DNA of 64,000 nucleotides from Lysinibacillus pakistanensis (GTDB lineage Bacteria > Bacillota > Bacilli > Bacillales_A > Planococcaceae), in the NCBI RefSeq assembly GCF_030123245.1, contig NZ_CP126101.1:2044501-2108500 (forward strand), in the 5' to 3' direction. Numbering within the stretch: position 1 is the first letter of the stretch; every line of letters starts with the position of its first letter. Of this stretch, positions 25,886 to 35,480 are shown in pieces. The notes under the pieces are model-generated. The model ran no database searches. It was not told where the DNA came from and worked only from the letters and a program-made list of their open reading frames with translations. Both the position numbers and the translations under genes were made by a program.

Positions 25886-26317
25886 TCAATCAAATAGATG
25901 TTCATAGGGGGTAATGTCAATTTTCATTTCCGCTAATTTTTTACGTAAAAATTTATGATCTCGCTTCGGGGTAGCTTGAATATAACCACGAATAATTAAG
26001 TCATGGTTAATGGCAGCCGCTTTTTCTTCTAATGCAAGCTCGCCAATTTTGCCAGCTATTTTTTCCTTTGCTACTTGTCTAAACAGCTCAGGGACGGGAC
26101 TAACAAGTTCATATAAAAGCTCCTTCTCAGGTTGTCCCCATAAATGAATGGTTTTATCTAAATAAAACTCTTGCCAATCTAAATCCGATTTACCATCCTG
26201 CTTAGGTAGTGCCTTTAAAAACTTGCGGAACATAAAAAATCCACCTATCCCCATAAAGGTAATCAATACGACTACCCAAAACAAGATAAACCATAAAAAC
26301 CAGCCTGTTAACAAATC
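25886..26317 (-). CDS. yneK: DUF2621 membrane-anchored protein (YneK)
   Basis: About 143 residues. An N-terminal membrane helix (LTGWFLWFILFWVVVLITFM) is followed by a soluble helical domain with SPVPELFRQVAKEKIAGKIG and ATPKRDHKFLRKKL, the DUF2621 signature. The function is unknown; the family is confined to spore formers. AAAGAGG lies 8 bases before a TTG at 26317, which gives the expected N-terminus; an ATG at 26341 has no such site. In Bacillus subtilis yneK is next to ccdC. Confidence 0.88.
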   Translation of the reverse strand, partial: DLLTGWFLWFILFWVVVLITFMGIGGFFMFRKFLKALPKQDGKSDLDWQEFYLDKTIHLWGQPEKELLYELVSPVPELFRQVAKEKIAGKIGELALEEKAAAINHDLIIRGYIQATPKRDHKFLRKKLAEMKIDITPYEHLFD

Positions 26318-26435
26318 GTTCACCTCTTTGCCTTCTCTCACTCTATTATAAAAGCTAATATAAAAAAATTCATCCTTAATGTCCCTCTTTTAGCAATAAG
26401 TCCGTATATATTGTGTAAGAAAGGGGGTGACACCT

Positions 26436-26651
26436 ATGACAAGCGTAAATTTTGTCAATGCAACACTTCGTTTAAAGTATGTTACTGGCTACAATGAACA
26501 AAACGAGCCAAAGTTCACAACAAAGACATACCGAAATGTGAATGGTTCGCATTCAACAGTGGATTTAGTAGCCGTGGCGAATGCCATTGCAAGTCTATCT
26601 TCACATACGTTAGACAGCATTTCCAAAGTAGAAACAACAGATTTATCCTAA
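26436..26651 (+). CDS. DUF1659 family protein
   Basis: A 71-residue small soluble protein of the DUF1659 family (YvgP/YvlC-type small proteins): VNFVNATLRLKYVTGYNEQN, then KFTTKTYRNVN and ATANAI-like helix. The ATG at 26436 follows AAAGGGGG; a GTG at 26427 overlaps that site. It is followed 13 bases later by a DUF2922 gene, the usual partner, and then by YvrJ. The function is unknown. Confidence 0.87.
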   Translation: MTSVNFVNATLRLKYVTGYNEQNEPKFTTKTYRNVNGSHSTVDLVAVANAIASLSSHTLDSISKVETTDLS

Positions 26652-26664
26652 GGGGGGCAAGAAG

Positions 26665-26889
26665 ATGACACAAGTTTTAGAGCTGCAATTTGAAACAGCC
26701 ATAGGAAAAACAACTGTGCTTACGATTGATGCACCGAAGCCAACAATTACAACTGCAGAAATCCAACAGGTTATGCAGACGATTATGGCTAAAAATGTTT
26801 TTGAAGGACAAGCAGGTACTCTAGTTGCCATAAAAGGGGCACGGATCATTGATCGCCAAGTGACGGAACTTGAATTAGCGATAGCATAA
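26665..26889 (+). CDS. DUF2922 family protein
   Basis: A 74-residue protein of the DUF2922 family: VLELQFETAIGKTTVLTIDA, then TTAEIQQVMQTIMAKNVFEG and ARIIDRQVTELEL. It forms a small beta/alpha fold of unknown role and is nearly always encoded with DUF1659. The ATG follows AAGGGGGG. A strong terminator hairpin lies between it and the YvrJ gene. Confidence 0.88.
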   Translation: MTQVLELQFETAIGKTTVLTIDAPKPTITTAEIQQVMQTIMAKNVFEGQAGTLVAIKGARIIDRQVTELELAIA

Positions 26890-26895
26890 TGAAGA

Positions 26896-26934
26896 AAAGG
26901 TCTTTGTGGGATGATACTACAAAGACCTTTTTTA
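26896..26934 (+). terminator. Terminator after the DUF2922 gene
   Basis: AAAGGTCTTTGT pairs perfectly with ACAAAGACCTTT (12 bp), followed by TTTT. Confidence 0.85.
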
Positions 26935-26978
26935 ACAGGAGAATACTCAATTTTAATTTGTGAAGGAGGAATTTAAAG

Positions 26979-27101
26979 ATGGAGCAGTGGTTAAACATGA
27001 TTTCAGAAATTGGCTTTCCGATTCTAGTGTCGTTTTATTTATTGAACCGAGTAGAGGTAAAGCTGGATGCGATTCATGATGCACTTATTTCCTTAAAGTG
27101 A
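26979..27101 (+). CDS. YvrJ family small membrane protein
   Basis: A 40-residue protein beginning MEQWLNMISEIGFPILVSFY and ending LNRVEVKLDAIHDALISLK, the YvrJ signature: one membrane helix followed by a short amphipathic helix. The ATG follows AAGGAGG with 8-base spacing. It completes the DUF1659-DUF2922-YvrJ trio seen in many Firmicutes. The role is unknown. Confidence 0.85.
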   Translation: MEQWLNMISEIGFPILVSFYLLNRVEVKLDAIHDALISLK

Positions 27102-27204
27102 AATCTATTTCACAAAGATGTCCGAAAGCTGTCACTTGGGAGTCCTTGTCAACGTTATGATCATACGATAGGATGAGGGTAATGTAGGTAGGGAGCGTGT
27201 TAAG

Positions 27205-27813
27205 ATGAAAAATAAAATAATTGGATTCATTCTACTTTTGATGCTGACAACTGTACTTAGCGCATGTGGAAATGCAAAATTTAAGGCAGATTATGACTTA
27301 GCACTGCCAGATTTTGAGCATATTAATCAACGTGAAGAAGCTGTTTCTTTGAAGAGTTTAAAAGGGAAACCATGGATTGGAATGTATATTTTCACGAATT
27401 GTACTTCTATTTGTCCGCCAATGTCCTTTAATATGGCGCAGGTTCAAGAAAAGCTGAAGAAAAAAGGTGTGGAAGATTATCAGATTGTTGCGTTTTCAGT
27501 GGATCCTGATGTTGATAAGCCAGAGGTACTTGCGGATTATCTAAGCAAATATAATGTACCTGATGAATCAAAATGGAATCTCCTTACTGGTTATTCACAA
27601 AAATATATTGAACAATTCGCAGTAAAATCAACTAAAATTATGGTAAAGGATGATCCTAATACTGACCAAGTGATTCATGGAAATCAATTTTTCTTAGTGG
27701 ATAAAGACGGGGTTTTAGTAAAAATGTATACTGGATATGCCAAAAATATTGAGGATATACCCATTGATACAATGGCGTCTGATATCGAAACATATATTGA
27801 TGAAAATTTATAA
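27205..27813 (+). CDS. SCO1/SenC family copper-binding lipoprotein
   Basis: A 202-residue lipoprotein with lipobox LSAC (Cys about 21) and a thioredoxin-like SCO domain. The copper ligands are visible: NCTSICPPMS (two Cys near residues 66-70) and the distal His in VIHGNQFFLVDKDG (near 154). SCO proteins deliver copper to the CuA centre of cytochrome c oxidase on the outer face of the membrane. The ATG follows a GGGAGCG site. Transcribed alone and terminated at 27824-27855. Confidence 0.93.
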   Translation: MKNKIIGFILLLMLTTVLSACGNAKFKADYDLALPDFEHINQREEAVSLKSLKGKPWIGMYIFTNCTSICPPMSFNMAQVQEKLKKKGVEDYQIVAFSVDPDVDKPEVLADYLSKYNVPDESKWNLLTGYSQKYIEQFAVKSTKIMVKDDPNTDQVIHGNQFFLVDKDGVLVKMYTGYAKNIEDIPIDTMASDIETYIDENL

Positions 27814-27823
27814 AAACAAGAAG

Positions 27824-27855
27824 AAAACCGTCTCGACATAAAGAGACGGTTTTTT
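27824..27855 (+). terminator. Terminator of the SCO gene
   Basis: AAAACCGTCTC pairs with GAGACGGTTTT around an 8-base loop, followed by TT. Confidence 0.85.
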
Positions 27856-27879
27856 ATGGTAGAAAATAATCTTTTATAG

Positions 27880-28188
27880 ATTGAGCTTCGTTATAGTATA
27901 GAAGGAGGAGAAAATAATAGTCCACTATTCCATCAAATTGTTCCAACTGAAGGGGGTGCATTGACGTATCGCTATTATCATTTTGATGTAAAAAATAATA
28001 AAGTTAGTCTTGCTTCGACAACAGCCAATGAGTTTTACACTTATCATAATGGTTATGTTTTTCATATCGCCTATCTAGTCAATTCAAATGAAGAGGCTAT
28101 GCAAAAGAAAATGATGGGGTTGATAAAGGAATTTATACTCAGTCATAATGATAACTCTACTTTCCCTGTGTTAAATAATATAAAATAA
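27880..28188 (+). pseudogene. 5'-truncated gene of unknown function
   Basis: A TTG at 27961 preceded by GGGGGT could start a 75-residue protein, but the same frame is open and protein-like for another 27 codons upstream (IELRYSIEGGENNSPLFHQI and on) until a stop at 27877, with no start codon in it. I read this as the C-terminal part of a larger gene that lost its 5' end beside the SCO terminator. The downstream part (TYRYYHFDVKNNKV, NGYVFHIAYLVNS) is not recognised. A short functional protein from the TTG is the alternative. Confidence 0.45.
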
Positions 28189-28273
28189 AAATAACATCAA
28201 TTAATAGGGAGCTTCCTTGATTGCTGGATGCCTCACAAAATTTGACTTTTCATTTGAAGAAGGGGGAATATTT

Positions 28274-28807
28274 ATGAACTTCCAACAAATCTATTTAGAT
28301 GTAATTAGTAAAAGATTTAAAAATCTCAAAGAGCAAGGTGACAAAACATTATCACAGTTAAATCATGAACAATTCCATTGGACTATTAATGAAGAGTCCA
28401 ATAGCATTGCCGTTATAGTCAAGCATATTAGCGGCAACATGATATCCCGATGGACGGATTTTTTAACAACGGATGGTGAGAAATTAACGAGAAATCGGGA
28501 TGATGAGTTTATAGACAGTTTTACTACTACAGAAGAAATTTTAACAACTTGGGAAAAGGGATGGCAAGTTTTTTTGGATGCCATCGAGCAATTAACAGAA
28601 GCTGACTTAAAGAAAGTTATTACAATCAGGGGAGAACAGCATTCGGTGATTGATGCGATTGAAAGACAAATGTCACATTACGCCCAGCATGTCGGACAAA
28701 TTATTTACATTGCGAAACAAGTAACTGGCTCACAATGGCAAACATTAAGTATTCCAAGAGGGCAATCTCAGAATTTTACAGATGCGATGGTAAAAAAACA
28801 TCAATAA
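28274..28807 (+). CDS. DUF1572 (DinB-like) family protein
   Basis: A 177-residue four-helix-bundle protein of the DUF1572 family, related to DinB/bacillithiol-transferase folds. The core pattern is SIAVIVKHISGNMISRWTDF, with a late HYAQHVGQIIYIAKQV. His residues at about 57, 146 and 150 could bind a metal as in DinB proteins. The frame is open from 28217, but the ATG at 28274 follows AAGGGGG. The substrate is unknown. It ends at a hairpin shared with the convergent gene. Confidence 0.85.
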   Translation: MNFQQIYLDVISKRFKNLKEQGDKTLSQLNHEQFHWTINEESNSIAVIVKHISGNMISRWTDFLTTDGEKLTRNRDDEFIDSFTTTEEILTTWEKGWQVFLDAIEQLTEADLKKVITIRGEQHSVIDAIERQMSHYAQHVGQIIYIAKQVTGSQWQTLSIPRGQSQNFTDAMVKKHQ

Positions 28808-28809
28808 AG

Positions 28810-28840
28810 AAAATCGTAGCTGTTTTTCGCTACGATTTTT
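28810..28840. terminator. Bidirectional terminator
   Basis: AAAATCGTAGC pairs with GCTACGATTTT around an 8-base loop, with T-runs on both strands. It lies between convergent genes. Confidence 0.8.
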
Positions 28841-28846
28841 TGATTT

Positions 28847-29401
28847 TTATGAAAAATATAGCTGATACATGGAGGTTTCTGTATCTATAGCTTTGGCGAT
28901 TTCATATGCCTCCTGCTGTGTTTTTCCATGCGCTATAATTTCATACATAAAACTAATTAAAAACATTAAATTTGCATTGCCATCTATGTAATCATCTGGT
29001 CCTAAATAGGAGTGGCAGCCGCTTTCTAAAAAGGCAGAAGCTAATTGCTTTTCACCTAGTGAACAGCCAGAGGCAATCACCTTTACATCATGAAGTTGAC
29101 AATATTGTAGTACCTCTTGTGAACTAAAAAATGCCCCTCTTGGTTCATTTAATTCATAAACTTCCTCCCCTAGCTCTGGCATATGAAAGCGCCCCTCATC
29201 ACCATGAAAATTAAGAATTAAATAATCCAGCTTTTGATCAAGATCCTGACCTGATAGTACATCTATCAAATCATTGGGTCTTCCAATCAAATGAAACGTC
29301 ACTCTTGCACCAAATGACTCCAGGACAGATCTTAAAGCAATGGATTCGATATCACAATTTGGACCAACTACTATGCTAACATATAATTCTGGTTTACTCA
29401 T
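28847..29401 (-). CDS. Caspase-like stand-alone domain protein
   Basis: A 184-residue cytosolic protein. It has an alternating beta/alpha pattern with a conserved-looking His-Gly in YLILNFHGDEGRFHMPELG (about residues 61-79) and a Cys in VKVIASGCSLGEKQLASAFL (about 110-129), the spacing and context of the His/Cys dyad in clan CD (caspase-like) peptidases. It also has GCHSYLGPDDYIDGN. Related short Bacillus proteins are, as I recall, sometimes labelled 'delta-aminolevulinic acid dehydratase' in databases, but no such active site is visible here. ATG follows a GGAG site. No effector or partner gene is adjacent. Substrate unknown. Confidence 0.7.
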   Translation of the reverse strand: MSKPELYVSIVVGPNCDIESIALRSVLESFGARVTFHLIGRPNDLIDVLSGQDLDQKLDYLILNFHGDEGRFHMPELGEEVYELNEPRGAFFSSQEVLQYCQLHDVKVIASGCSLGEKQLASAFLESGCHSYLGPDDYIDGNANLMFLISFMYEIIAHGKTQQEAYEIAKAIDTETSMYQLYFS

Positions 29402-29826
29402 ATTAATGATCTCCTTTATTTTACATAAATGGGGCAGTAACTGTACTATAAAGCGAAGTTCAGGTACAAGACCCCCACTTCAAGTGGAAGATCCCCACTG
29501 ATTGTAGTTTTATCTTATCTAGTTACCGATAGTATAAAACATTTTAACCAGTAAAGGGAAATAAAAACATAATAGGGGAGAATTGAATGGAAAAAGGCAA
29601 TATCTATTTAACATTTTTACTAGGAATTATTTGTGCATTCATACATAATTTTATAAGCAGAACAGTTGATTGAAACATAGAAAAGTCAAGAAATTTTAAA
29701 ATGTGTTTATTTATTGTAAAAAATTAGTTTTATATGAAGATTTTCGTTTTACTTCATCTAGGATAATAGTTATAGATAGGCTATACTCAAGAGAGTTTAT
29801 GACAATTGTAGAATAGAGGGAGCTTT
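29402..29826. other. 425-bp interval with one tiny frame
   Basis: Apart from the 28-codon frame at 29586-29672, nothing gene-like is visible. AT-rich DNA upstream of 29827 should hold the promoter of the chemotaxis receptor. Confidence 0.5.
29586..29672 (+). CDS. Putative 28-residue membrane peptide
   Basis: The frame MEKGNIYLTFLLGIICAFIH and a short polar tail ISRTVD follow an excellent ribosome binding site (GGGGAG, 6 bases). A single hydrophobic helix makes a small membrane protein likely. Not recognised; no toxin-antitoxin antisense RNA is evident. Confidence 0.5.
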
Positions 29827-31506
29827 ATGAAGATAACAGTAGAAAGAAAATTGCAGTTTGCTTTTGGGCTAGTGTTGATTTTTTTATTATTAATTACGGG
29901 TATTTCCATGTACTATTTAAATGATAACCGACACACTCTTAAAGAGATTCAAGAAAAAACAGAACTTATCGATTTATATCAGGATATTTCCTTTCAAACT
30001 GTTCGAGCAAATGCAGCCATAAGAGGTTATATGCTGTATGGAAAGGAAGAAATGCTTAACAATCATCTTGAAATTCGAGATACTTTACATAAGTCCATTC
30101 GTCGTATTGAAGAACTTGGCTATAAAAATGCAGATTTTGATCAGTTTTTAACGCAATTAGATGAGTGGGAAAAGCCAATTGATGAAAAAATAGTGCCACT
30201 GTTTCAAAATGGTGAGTCTCAACAAGCACAGCAGCTTGCATTACCAATATTAGGAGAGGGCTCGTTAAAATTAGTTGTCTTTGGTAAAACAATGGCAACA
30301 GCACAGCAAAAGGAAATGCAATCCCTTATCGAGGTAACCAGGCAAAGTGGAGATAGAAGTGGTAAAGAAATTGCAGTATTGGCAATCATCTCACTGCTTA
30401 TCAGTATTATTATTGCCACTGTATTTGGCAGAAGAGTTGCAAAAAATATTCAACAAACTGTTGTGGAAATGGATAAGTTTTCAAATGGTGATTTACAAAC
30501 GCACCTTCAATTTAAAACAAAGGATGAGTTTGCTCAACTGGCGAATTCCTTTAATATGATGTCTGAAAAGCTAAGATATACGATGAAACAAGTTGGACAA
30601 TCCTCTGAACAAGTAGCAGCAACCTCTGAGCAGTTGACAGCAAGCAGTATGGAGGTAACGCAGGCAACTGAAGTGGTGACAGAATCGATTCAAGATATTG
30701 CACAAGGGATTGAACAGCAGGACACTCTTACGGGTGATGTTCGAAATTTATCCTCACATATCTTGAAAAAAATGAACGAGATTTCGACAAGTATCGATAA
30801 TATGAATAATGCCACAGTGGAAACGAAAAACATGGCAAGTTCAGGGCGTTCCTCAGTTCGGGATGTTAGTGAACAAATGAATGAGATTTCAGATAATACG
30901 GCAGAACTAAGCACTCGTGTTAATGATTTAGATGAAAATACAGCAGCGATTGTTTCAGCAGTGAATGTTATCAAAAATATTGCCACGCAAACGAATTTAT
31001 TAGCAATCAATGCCTCGATAGAAGCCGCGCGAAGCGGTGAGCATGGTAAGGGCTTTGCAGTAGTTGCCGAAGAGGTTCGAAAATTAGCAGATGAATCGAA
31101 TTTAGCTGCTATAGATATTGAAAAGGTTGTTGCACAAATTACGGAAAGCACTCGAATTATTGAGGAAGACATGGTCAATAGTAATGAGTCTGTAACAGTT
31201 GGTCGGGACAAAGTGAATGTGGCAAGAGATAATTTCCTAGCAATTGATGAGGCTATAAATGATGTACAGGCACAAACACAGGCTGTTACGGCAGCTATAC
31301 GAGCGATTTATCTAGATATTGAAAAACTAGTGAAAGAAATCGACTATATTAGCGAGGTATCCATAAAATCAAGTGGCAATGTGCAAAGTGTGGCTGCTTC
31401 ATCTGAGGAGCAAAACGCAGCGATGGAAGAAGTTGCAGCCGCCTCCTCCCATTTGGCTAAAATGGCGATTGACCTACAAGAATCCATTCAGGCATTTAAA
31501 TATTAA
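29827..31506 (+). CDS. Methyl-accepting chemotaxis protein (helical sensor)
   Basis: A 559-residue chemoreceptor. First membrane helix at about 10-30, an all-helical periplasm-facing sensor domain (about 31-180, four-helix-bundle/CHASE3-like with [20 protein letters not shown]), a second helix at about 181-200, HAMP (about 200-252), and a cytoplasmic signalling domain with hairpin tip [21 protein letters not shown] followed by [16 protein letters not shown]. The terminal SFKY-like AFKY tail is usual. ATG with GGGAG. Ligand unknown. Confidence 0.93.
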   Translation: MKITVERKLQFAFGLVLIFLLLITGISMYYLNDNRHTLKEIQEKTELIDLYQDISFQTVRANAAIRGYMLYGKEEMLNNHLEIRDTLHKSIRRIEELGYKNADFDQFLTQLDEWEKPIDEKIVPLFQNGESQQAQQLALPILGEGSLKLVVFGKTMATAQQKEMQSLIEVTRQSGDRSGKEIAVLAIISLLISIIIATVFGRRVAKNIQQTVVEMDKFSNGDLQTHLQFKTKDEFAQLANSFNMMSEKLRYTMKQVGQSSEQVAATSEQLTASSMEVTQATEVVTESIQDIAQGIEQQDTLTGDVRNLSSHILKKMNEISTSIDNMNNATVETKNMASSGRSSVRDVSEQMNEISDNTAELSTRVNDLDENTAAIVSAVNVIKNIATQTNLLAINASIEAARSGEHGKGFAVVAEEVRKLADESNLAAIDIEKVVAQITESTRIIEEDMVNSNESVTVGRDKVNVARDNFLAIDEAINDVQAQTQAVTAAIRAIYLDIEKLVKEIDYISEVSIKSSGNVQSVAASSEEQNAAMEEVAAASSHLAKMAIDLQESIQAFKY

Positions 31507-31523
31507 TATTTCATTATTGACGT

Positions 31524-31558
31524 AAGCGTATTCGATTGCTATATCGAATACGCTTAAA
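31524..31558 (+). terminator. Terminator of the first chemoreceptor gene
   Basis: AAGCGTATTCGAT pairs perfectly with ATCGAATACGCTT (13 bp) around a 6-base loop, followed by AAATTT. Confidence 0.75.
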
Positions 31559-31565
31559 TTTGTTA

Positions 31566-31650
31566 TATCGAGAAGAATTCTAAATTTATCGATTAATTTT
31601 GAGCATTTATCGAAAGTTTTATATGATTTATCGAGAAGCCTTAAATGTTA
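31566..31650. repeat. Four TATCGA repeats with a 21-bp period
   Basis: TATCGA (usually TTTATCGA) starts at 31566, 31587, 31608 and 31629, each exactly 21 bases apart; another lies in the terminator stem at 31542. The intervening bases vary. One frame (LS plus five residues, repeated) is open, but without a start. It resembles the 21-bp array at 2221 in period but not in motif. The rest of 31507-31854 shows no gene. Confidence 0.75.
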
Positions 31651-31854
31651 GAAATATTTAAAAAAAGAAAATGAGGTTAGAAAATAGTTATTTCGTCCGA
31701 TAAAAGCTTGGGGTGAATTGAAAAGGAAGGGAAGGTTGAACAGGGGAGGGAAGCGGCATTCTTTTTGTGTCTAAAGTGCCAATAAGCATATAGCGTCAAA
31801 CACATCTCTAGAACAAACTTTTATAGCTAACGAAGACAAAAGGAGAACTGTTGC

Positions 31855-33816
31855 ATGAAACAATTTTTTGGAAGCTTTAAGGGCAAGCTTTATACTTTAT
31901 TTGCTCTTATATTACTTATCCCAGTCATTTCTGTTGGGAGTCTGTCCTACCTTTCGGCTAAAAATTCTATAGAACAAGAAATTTTGTTTAGTGCAAATGA
32001 AAGCGTAGAAATTTTAAATAAACTTATTGATAAAACGATTAGTGAAAAAATAAATGATGTAAGTATATTCAGTAAAGAAATAGATGCCACGCAGTATGAG
32101 GAGTCAAAAAAGACCGTACTCACAAAATTTCAACAATATACAAAGCTTCATCCAGATGTTTTAAGTATTTATGTTGGAACAGATAAAGGTGAATTTTTAC
32201 AAGAGCCTAGATTAAATGCGGATGATTATAACCCATTGGAAAGAGATTGGTACAAGAAAGCAAAATCACTAAAGAGCGACACATTAATTACAAATCCTTA
32301 TATTGATGCAGGAACTGGTGATATGGTTGTAACAATTGCCAGACAGGTAGAGGACCAGTCTGCAGTAGTCGCAGTTGATATAAAATTAACGGACCTTCAA
32401 AAAATCTCAGACTCCATTAGCATCGGTAAAAATGGCTATCCATCTATTTTCGGTGACAATAATATGGTAATTGCTCATCCTACCTTGGAAGCGGGCGGAG
32501 AATTAAAAGAGAGCTTTCTTGATAAATTATACGACAGCACATCTGGGACATATGAATATGTCTTTAATGGCGATGATCGTATTATGTTTTTTACAACAAA
32601 TGGGCTGACGAATTGGAAAATTACTGGAACAATTTTTGCGAAGGAAATAGATGACTCTGCATCAACGATTTTATCACATACACTTCTAGTATTAGGTGTA
32701 GCTATTGTAATCAGCTCAATCGTTTTCTACTTTGTTATGAAGGCTGTGATTAAACCGATTAGAGCATTAAAGGATAGTGCTGTAACGATTAGCAAGGGGG
32801 ATTTAACAGAAAAAGTTGTGATAACCTCAAAGGATGAAATTGGGCAGCTAGGTCAAGCCTTTAATGATATGCAGGGTAGTTTACGTGCACTTATCCAAAA
32901 AATTGAGCAAAATGCTGAGGAAGTGGCATCTTCAGCCGAAGAGCTAACTGCCAATGCGAATCAAACAAGTATCGCAACGGAAAAGGTTGCCATATCCATT
33001 CAGGATGTTGCATCAAGTGCTGATACACAAACAACGAGTGCCAATAAGAACGCACAATCGCTTCATGAGCTTTCAAAGGCAATACTTCATATTGCAGAAA
33101 TCTCTTCTAGTGTGACAGATCTCTCTCAGCACGCTACTCATCAAGCAGATGAGGGGGGGAAGGCCGTTCAAAATACAAAGGATCAAATGCAATCAATCCA
33201 TGTATCGGTGACAGAATCCAACCAAAAAATCCAAACTTTACATGAACGCTCACAGCAAATAACATCTATTTTAGATGTCATTACAGGCATTGCGGATCAA
33301 ACTAACTTATTGGCTTTAAATGCTGCCATTGAAGCAGCAAGAGCAGGGGAGCATGGGAAAGGGTTTGCCGTTGTTGCTGATGAAGTAAGGAAGCTAGCTG
33401 AGCAGTCTCAGACATCAGCCAAGCAAATTTTTGAGCTTATTCATAGTATCCAGCTAGAGACTGAACAATCTGTTAATATTATGGCGAAAGTTTCAGAGGA
33501 TGTTCAAAATGGTCTAAAGGTATCTGATGATGCTATTACTAAATTCCAAGTGATCCTCACAAGCATGAATGATATTATGCCAAAAATGAATGAGGTTTCT
33601 TCTGCCTCAGAGCAAATGTCAGCAAGTGTGCAAGAAGTAGCAGCTATTACAGAGGACTTGGCCTTCTCTGCACAGAGTAATGCAAGTGCATCTGAGGATG
33701 TAGCTGCCTCTACTGAGGAGCAATTGGCTTCAATGGAGGAGATCAATGCCTCTGCACAGGCTTTAGCACATATGGCAGATGAATTAAAACAGTTAATTAG
33801 TCAATTTAACTATTAA
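31855..33816 (+). CDS. Methyl-accepting chemotaxis protein (dCache sensor)
   Basis: A 653-residue chemoreceptor. First helix at about 10-32; an extracellular double-Cache domain spans about 35-275 ([20 protein letters not shown], then [20 protein letters not shown] are typical); a second helix lies at about 277-300, HAMP follows to about 355, and the signalling domain tip is [20 protein letters not shown] followed by [16 protein letters not shown]. dCache sensors typically bind amino acids or carboxylates. ATG follows AAGGAG. The adjacent receptor at 29827 differs in its sensor domain. Confidence 0.94.
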   Translation: MKQFFGSFKGKLYTLFALILLIPVISVGSLSYLSAKNSIEQEILFSANESVEILNKLIDKTISEKINDVSIFSKEIDATQYEESKKTVLTKFQQYTKLHPDVLSIYVGTDKGEFLQEPRLNADDYNPLERDWYKKAKSLKSDTLITNPYIDAGTGDMVVTIARQVEDQSAVVAVDIKLTDLQKISDSISIGKNGYPSIFGDNNMVIAHPTLEAGGELKESFLDKLYDSTSGTYEYVFNGDDRIMFFTTNGLTNWKITGTIFAKEIDDSASTILSHTLLVLGVAIVISSIVFYFVMKAVIKPIRALKDSAVTISKGDLTEKVVITSKDEIGQLGQAFNDMQGSLRALIQKIEQNAEEVASSAEELTANANQTSIATEKVAISIQDVASSADTQTTSANKNAQSLHELSKAILHIAEISSSVTDLSQHATHQADEGGKAVQNTKDQMQSIHVSVTESNQKIQTLHERSQQITSILDVITGIADQTNLLALNAAIEAARAGEHGKGFAVVADEVRKLAEQSQTSAKQIFELIHSIQLETEQSVNIMAKVSEDVQNGLKVSDDAITKFQVILTSMNDIMPKMNEVSSASEQMSASVQEVAAITEDLAFSAQSNASASEDVAASTEEQLASMEEINASAQALAHMADELKQLISQFNY

Positions 33817-33851
33817 CTTCAAAAACGCCATTTCGTTATAGTAGGACACTG

Positions 33852-33898
33852 AAAAAGTCGATTTGCCACAAAAAATGTGCTGCAAATCGACTTTTTTA
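33852..33898. terminator. Palindromic terminator element between chemoreceptor and symporter
   Basis: AAAAAGTCGATTTGC and GCAAATCGACTTTTT form a perfect 15-bp stem, with an inner CACA/TGTG, and T-runs on both strands. It ends both convergent genes. CAAAAACGCCA at about 33819 and TGGCGTTTTG at about 33933 flank it as a second inverted repeat. Confidence 0.8.
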
Positions 33899-33948
33899 GT
33901 TTTTATGTCTATCAATGCCCTCCATTTAAGGAGTGGCGTTTTGAGGTA

Positions 33949-35343
33949 TTAACGATCTTCGTCCCAACAATCTGTATTTTTCAATGCTGGAATTGATTTT
34001 GCATAAAATACTGGATTTTTGCCTGTATTACGTTGATTTGTAAAATCGTCTAAAACAAGAAAGGCAATTTTTCCAAGAATCATAATAATCGTTATATTAA
34101 TGAATGCCATTAATCCCATAAATAAATCTGCTAAATTCCAGACTAGCTGAACTTGTGCAACGGAGCCAAACATGACCATCGCCAGTACTAACGTACGGTA
34201 GCCAAACATCCATCCCTTATGGGCATTCATAAATTCAATATTGGATTCTCCATAATAGTAGTTACCAACAATCGAGCTAAAGGCAAAGAAGATAATGGCA
34301 ATAGCGATAAAGTAAGGTGCCCACTCACCTACATGGACAGCAAGTGAGTTTTGCGTAAGGATAATGCCATTGCTTTCTCCTTTATCATATAAGCCCGCTA
34401 AAATAATGATAAATGCGGTTGCTGTACAAATCATAATCGTATCAAAAAAGACACCTAAGCTCTGAACAAGCCCTTGTTTAGCTGGATGTGAGGTATTAGC
34501 GGTAGCCGCTGCGTTAGGTACACTCCCCATTCCAGCTTCATTAGAAAACAATCCACGACGTACTCCTTGCATAATAGCGATGCCAATTGCTCCTCCAGCA
34601 GCTTCCTGAAGACCAAAAGCTTGCGTGAAAATTAGCTTGAACACTGAAGGAATTTCAGATAAGTTTGTGACAACCACATATAGTGCGACAAATAAATAGA
34701 AGATAGCCATGACGGGTACCAGGACCTGTGTCACTTTTACAATTCTTTGAACCCCACCAAAAATTATCAAGGCTGTTAATACGACTAATATAACTCCAAT
34801 AATCCAAGGTCTTATACCAAACGCTTCACCTACAGAGGTTGCAATTGTATTAGACTGTACAGCATTAAAAATAAAGCCAAAGCTTAATGTTAGCAGAATA
34901 CTAAAAATAATCCCAAGCTTCCGTTGTCCTAGCGCCTTCTCCATATAATAAGCTGGCCCACCACGAAATGTTTCGCCATCCTTCACCTTGTATACCTGAG
35001 CTAAAGTACTTTCAATAAAGGCAGTTGCCATCCCTAATATAGCAATGATCCACATCCAAAATACTGCACCTGGTCCACCTACACCAATTGCTAAAGCAAC
35101 ACCAGTAATATTACCTGTCCCTACACGCGAGGCTGCGCTTATCGTAAAGGCTTGGAATGGGGAAACTCCTGATTCCCCTTCTCTTTTTTCAACAATTAAG
35201 CGGAACATTTCTGGGAAAAGTCTAATTTGTACAAATTTTGTGCCGAATGAAAAATATAATCCTGCTACTAATAATAGTATGATAAGAATATATGTCCATA
35301 ATATTGAGTTCGTGTTATTGACAATAGTAGATATCCATTCCAT
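33949..35343 (-). CDS. Sodium:alanine symporter (AGCS family)
   Basis: A 464-residue transporter with about eleven helices. The AGCS signature is clear: ISAASRVGTGNITGVALAIG (about 70-89), FRGGPAYYMEKALG and GLFSNEAGMGSVPNAAATAN. It imports alanine or glycine with sodium. The ATG at 35343 follows AAAGGAGG. A good cre-like box (CcpA) lies 138-151 bases upstream at 35481-35494. It is close to the murein-peptide cluster and may help to retrieve released alanine (inference). Confidence 0.93.
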   Translation of the reverse strand: MEWISTIVNNTNSILWTYILIILLLVAGLYFSFGTKFVQIRLFPEMFRLIVEKREGESGVSPFQAFTISAASRVGTGNITGVALAIGVGGPGAVFWMWIIAILGMATAFIESTLAQVYKVKDGETFRGGPAYYMEKALGQRKLGIIFSILLTLSFGFIFNAVQSNTIATSVGEAFGIRPWIIGVILVVLTALIIFGGVQRIVKVTQVLVPVMAIFYLFVALYVVVTNLSEIPSVFKLIFTQAFGLQEAAGGAIGIAIMQGVRRGLFSNEAGMGSVPNAAATANTSHPAKQGLVQSLGVFFDTIMICTATAFIIILAGLYDKGESNGIILTQNSLAVHVGEWAPYFIAIAIIFFAFSSIVGNYYYGESNIEFMNAHKGWMFGYRTLVLAMVMFGSVAQVQLVWNLADLFMGLMAFINITIIMILGKIAFLVLDDFTNQRNTGKNPVFYAKSIPALKNTDCWDEDR

Positions 35344-35480
35344 CAGCTTTCCTCCTTTCACAATACGTTTTAGTCTACACTTATTTTTTATTAAAAATCA
35401 ACTTTTTGAAAATAATGAATTATGGTAATATTATGGTGTTAAAATCGATATTTATAGCCTAACTTAACAGATAAGGATTG

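Noticed and set aside
30690..31211. 173-codon minus-strand frame inside the chemoreceptor gene
   Set aside because: It is the antisense shadow of the conserved signalling domain, with serine/alanine-rich shadow composition and no ribosome binding site.
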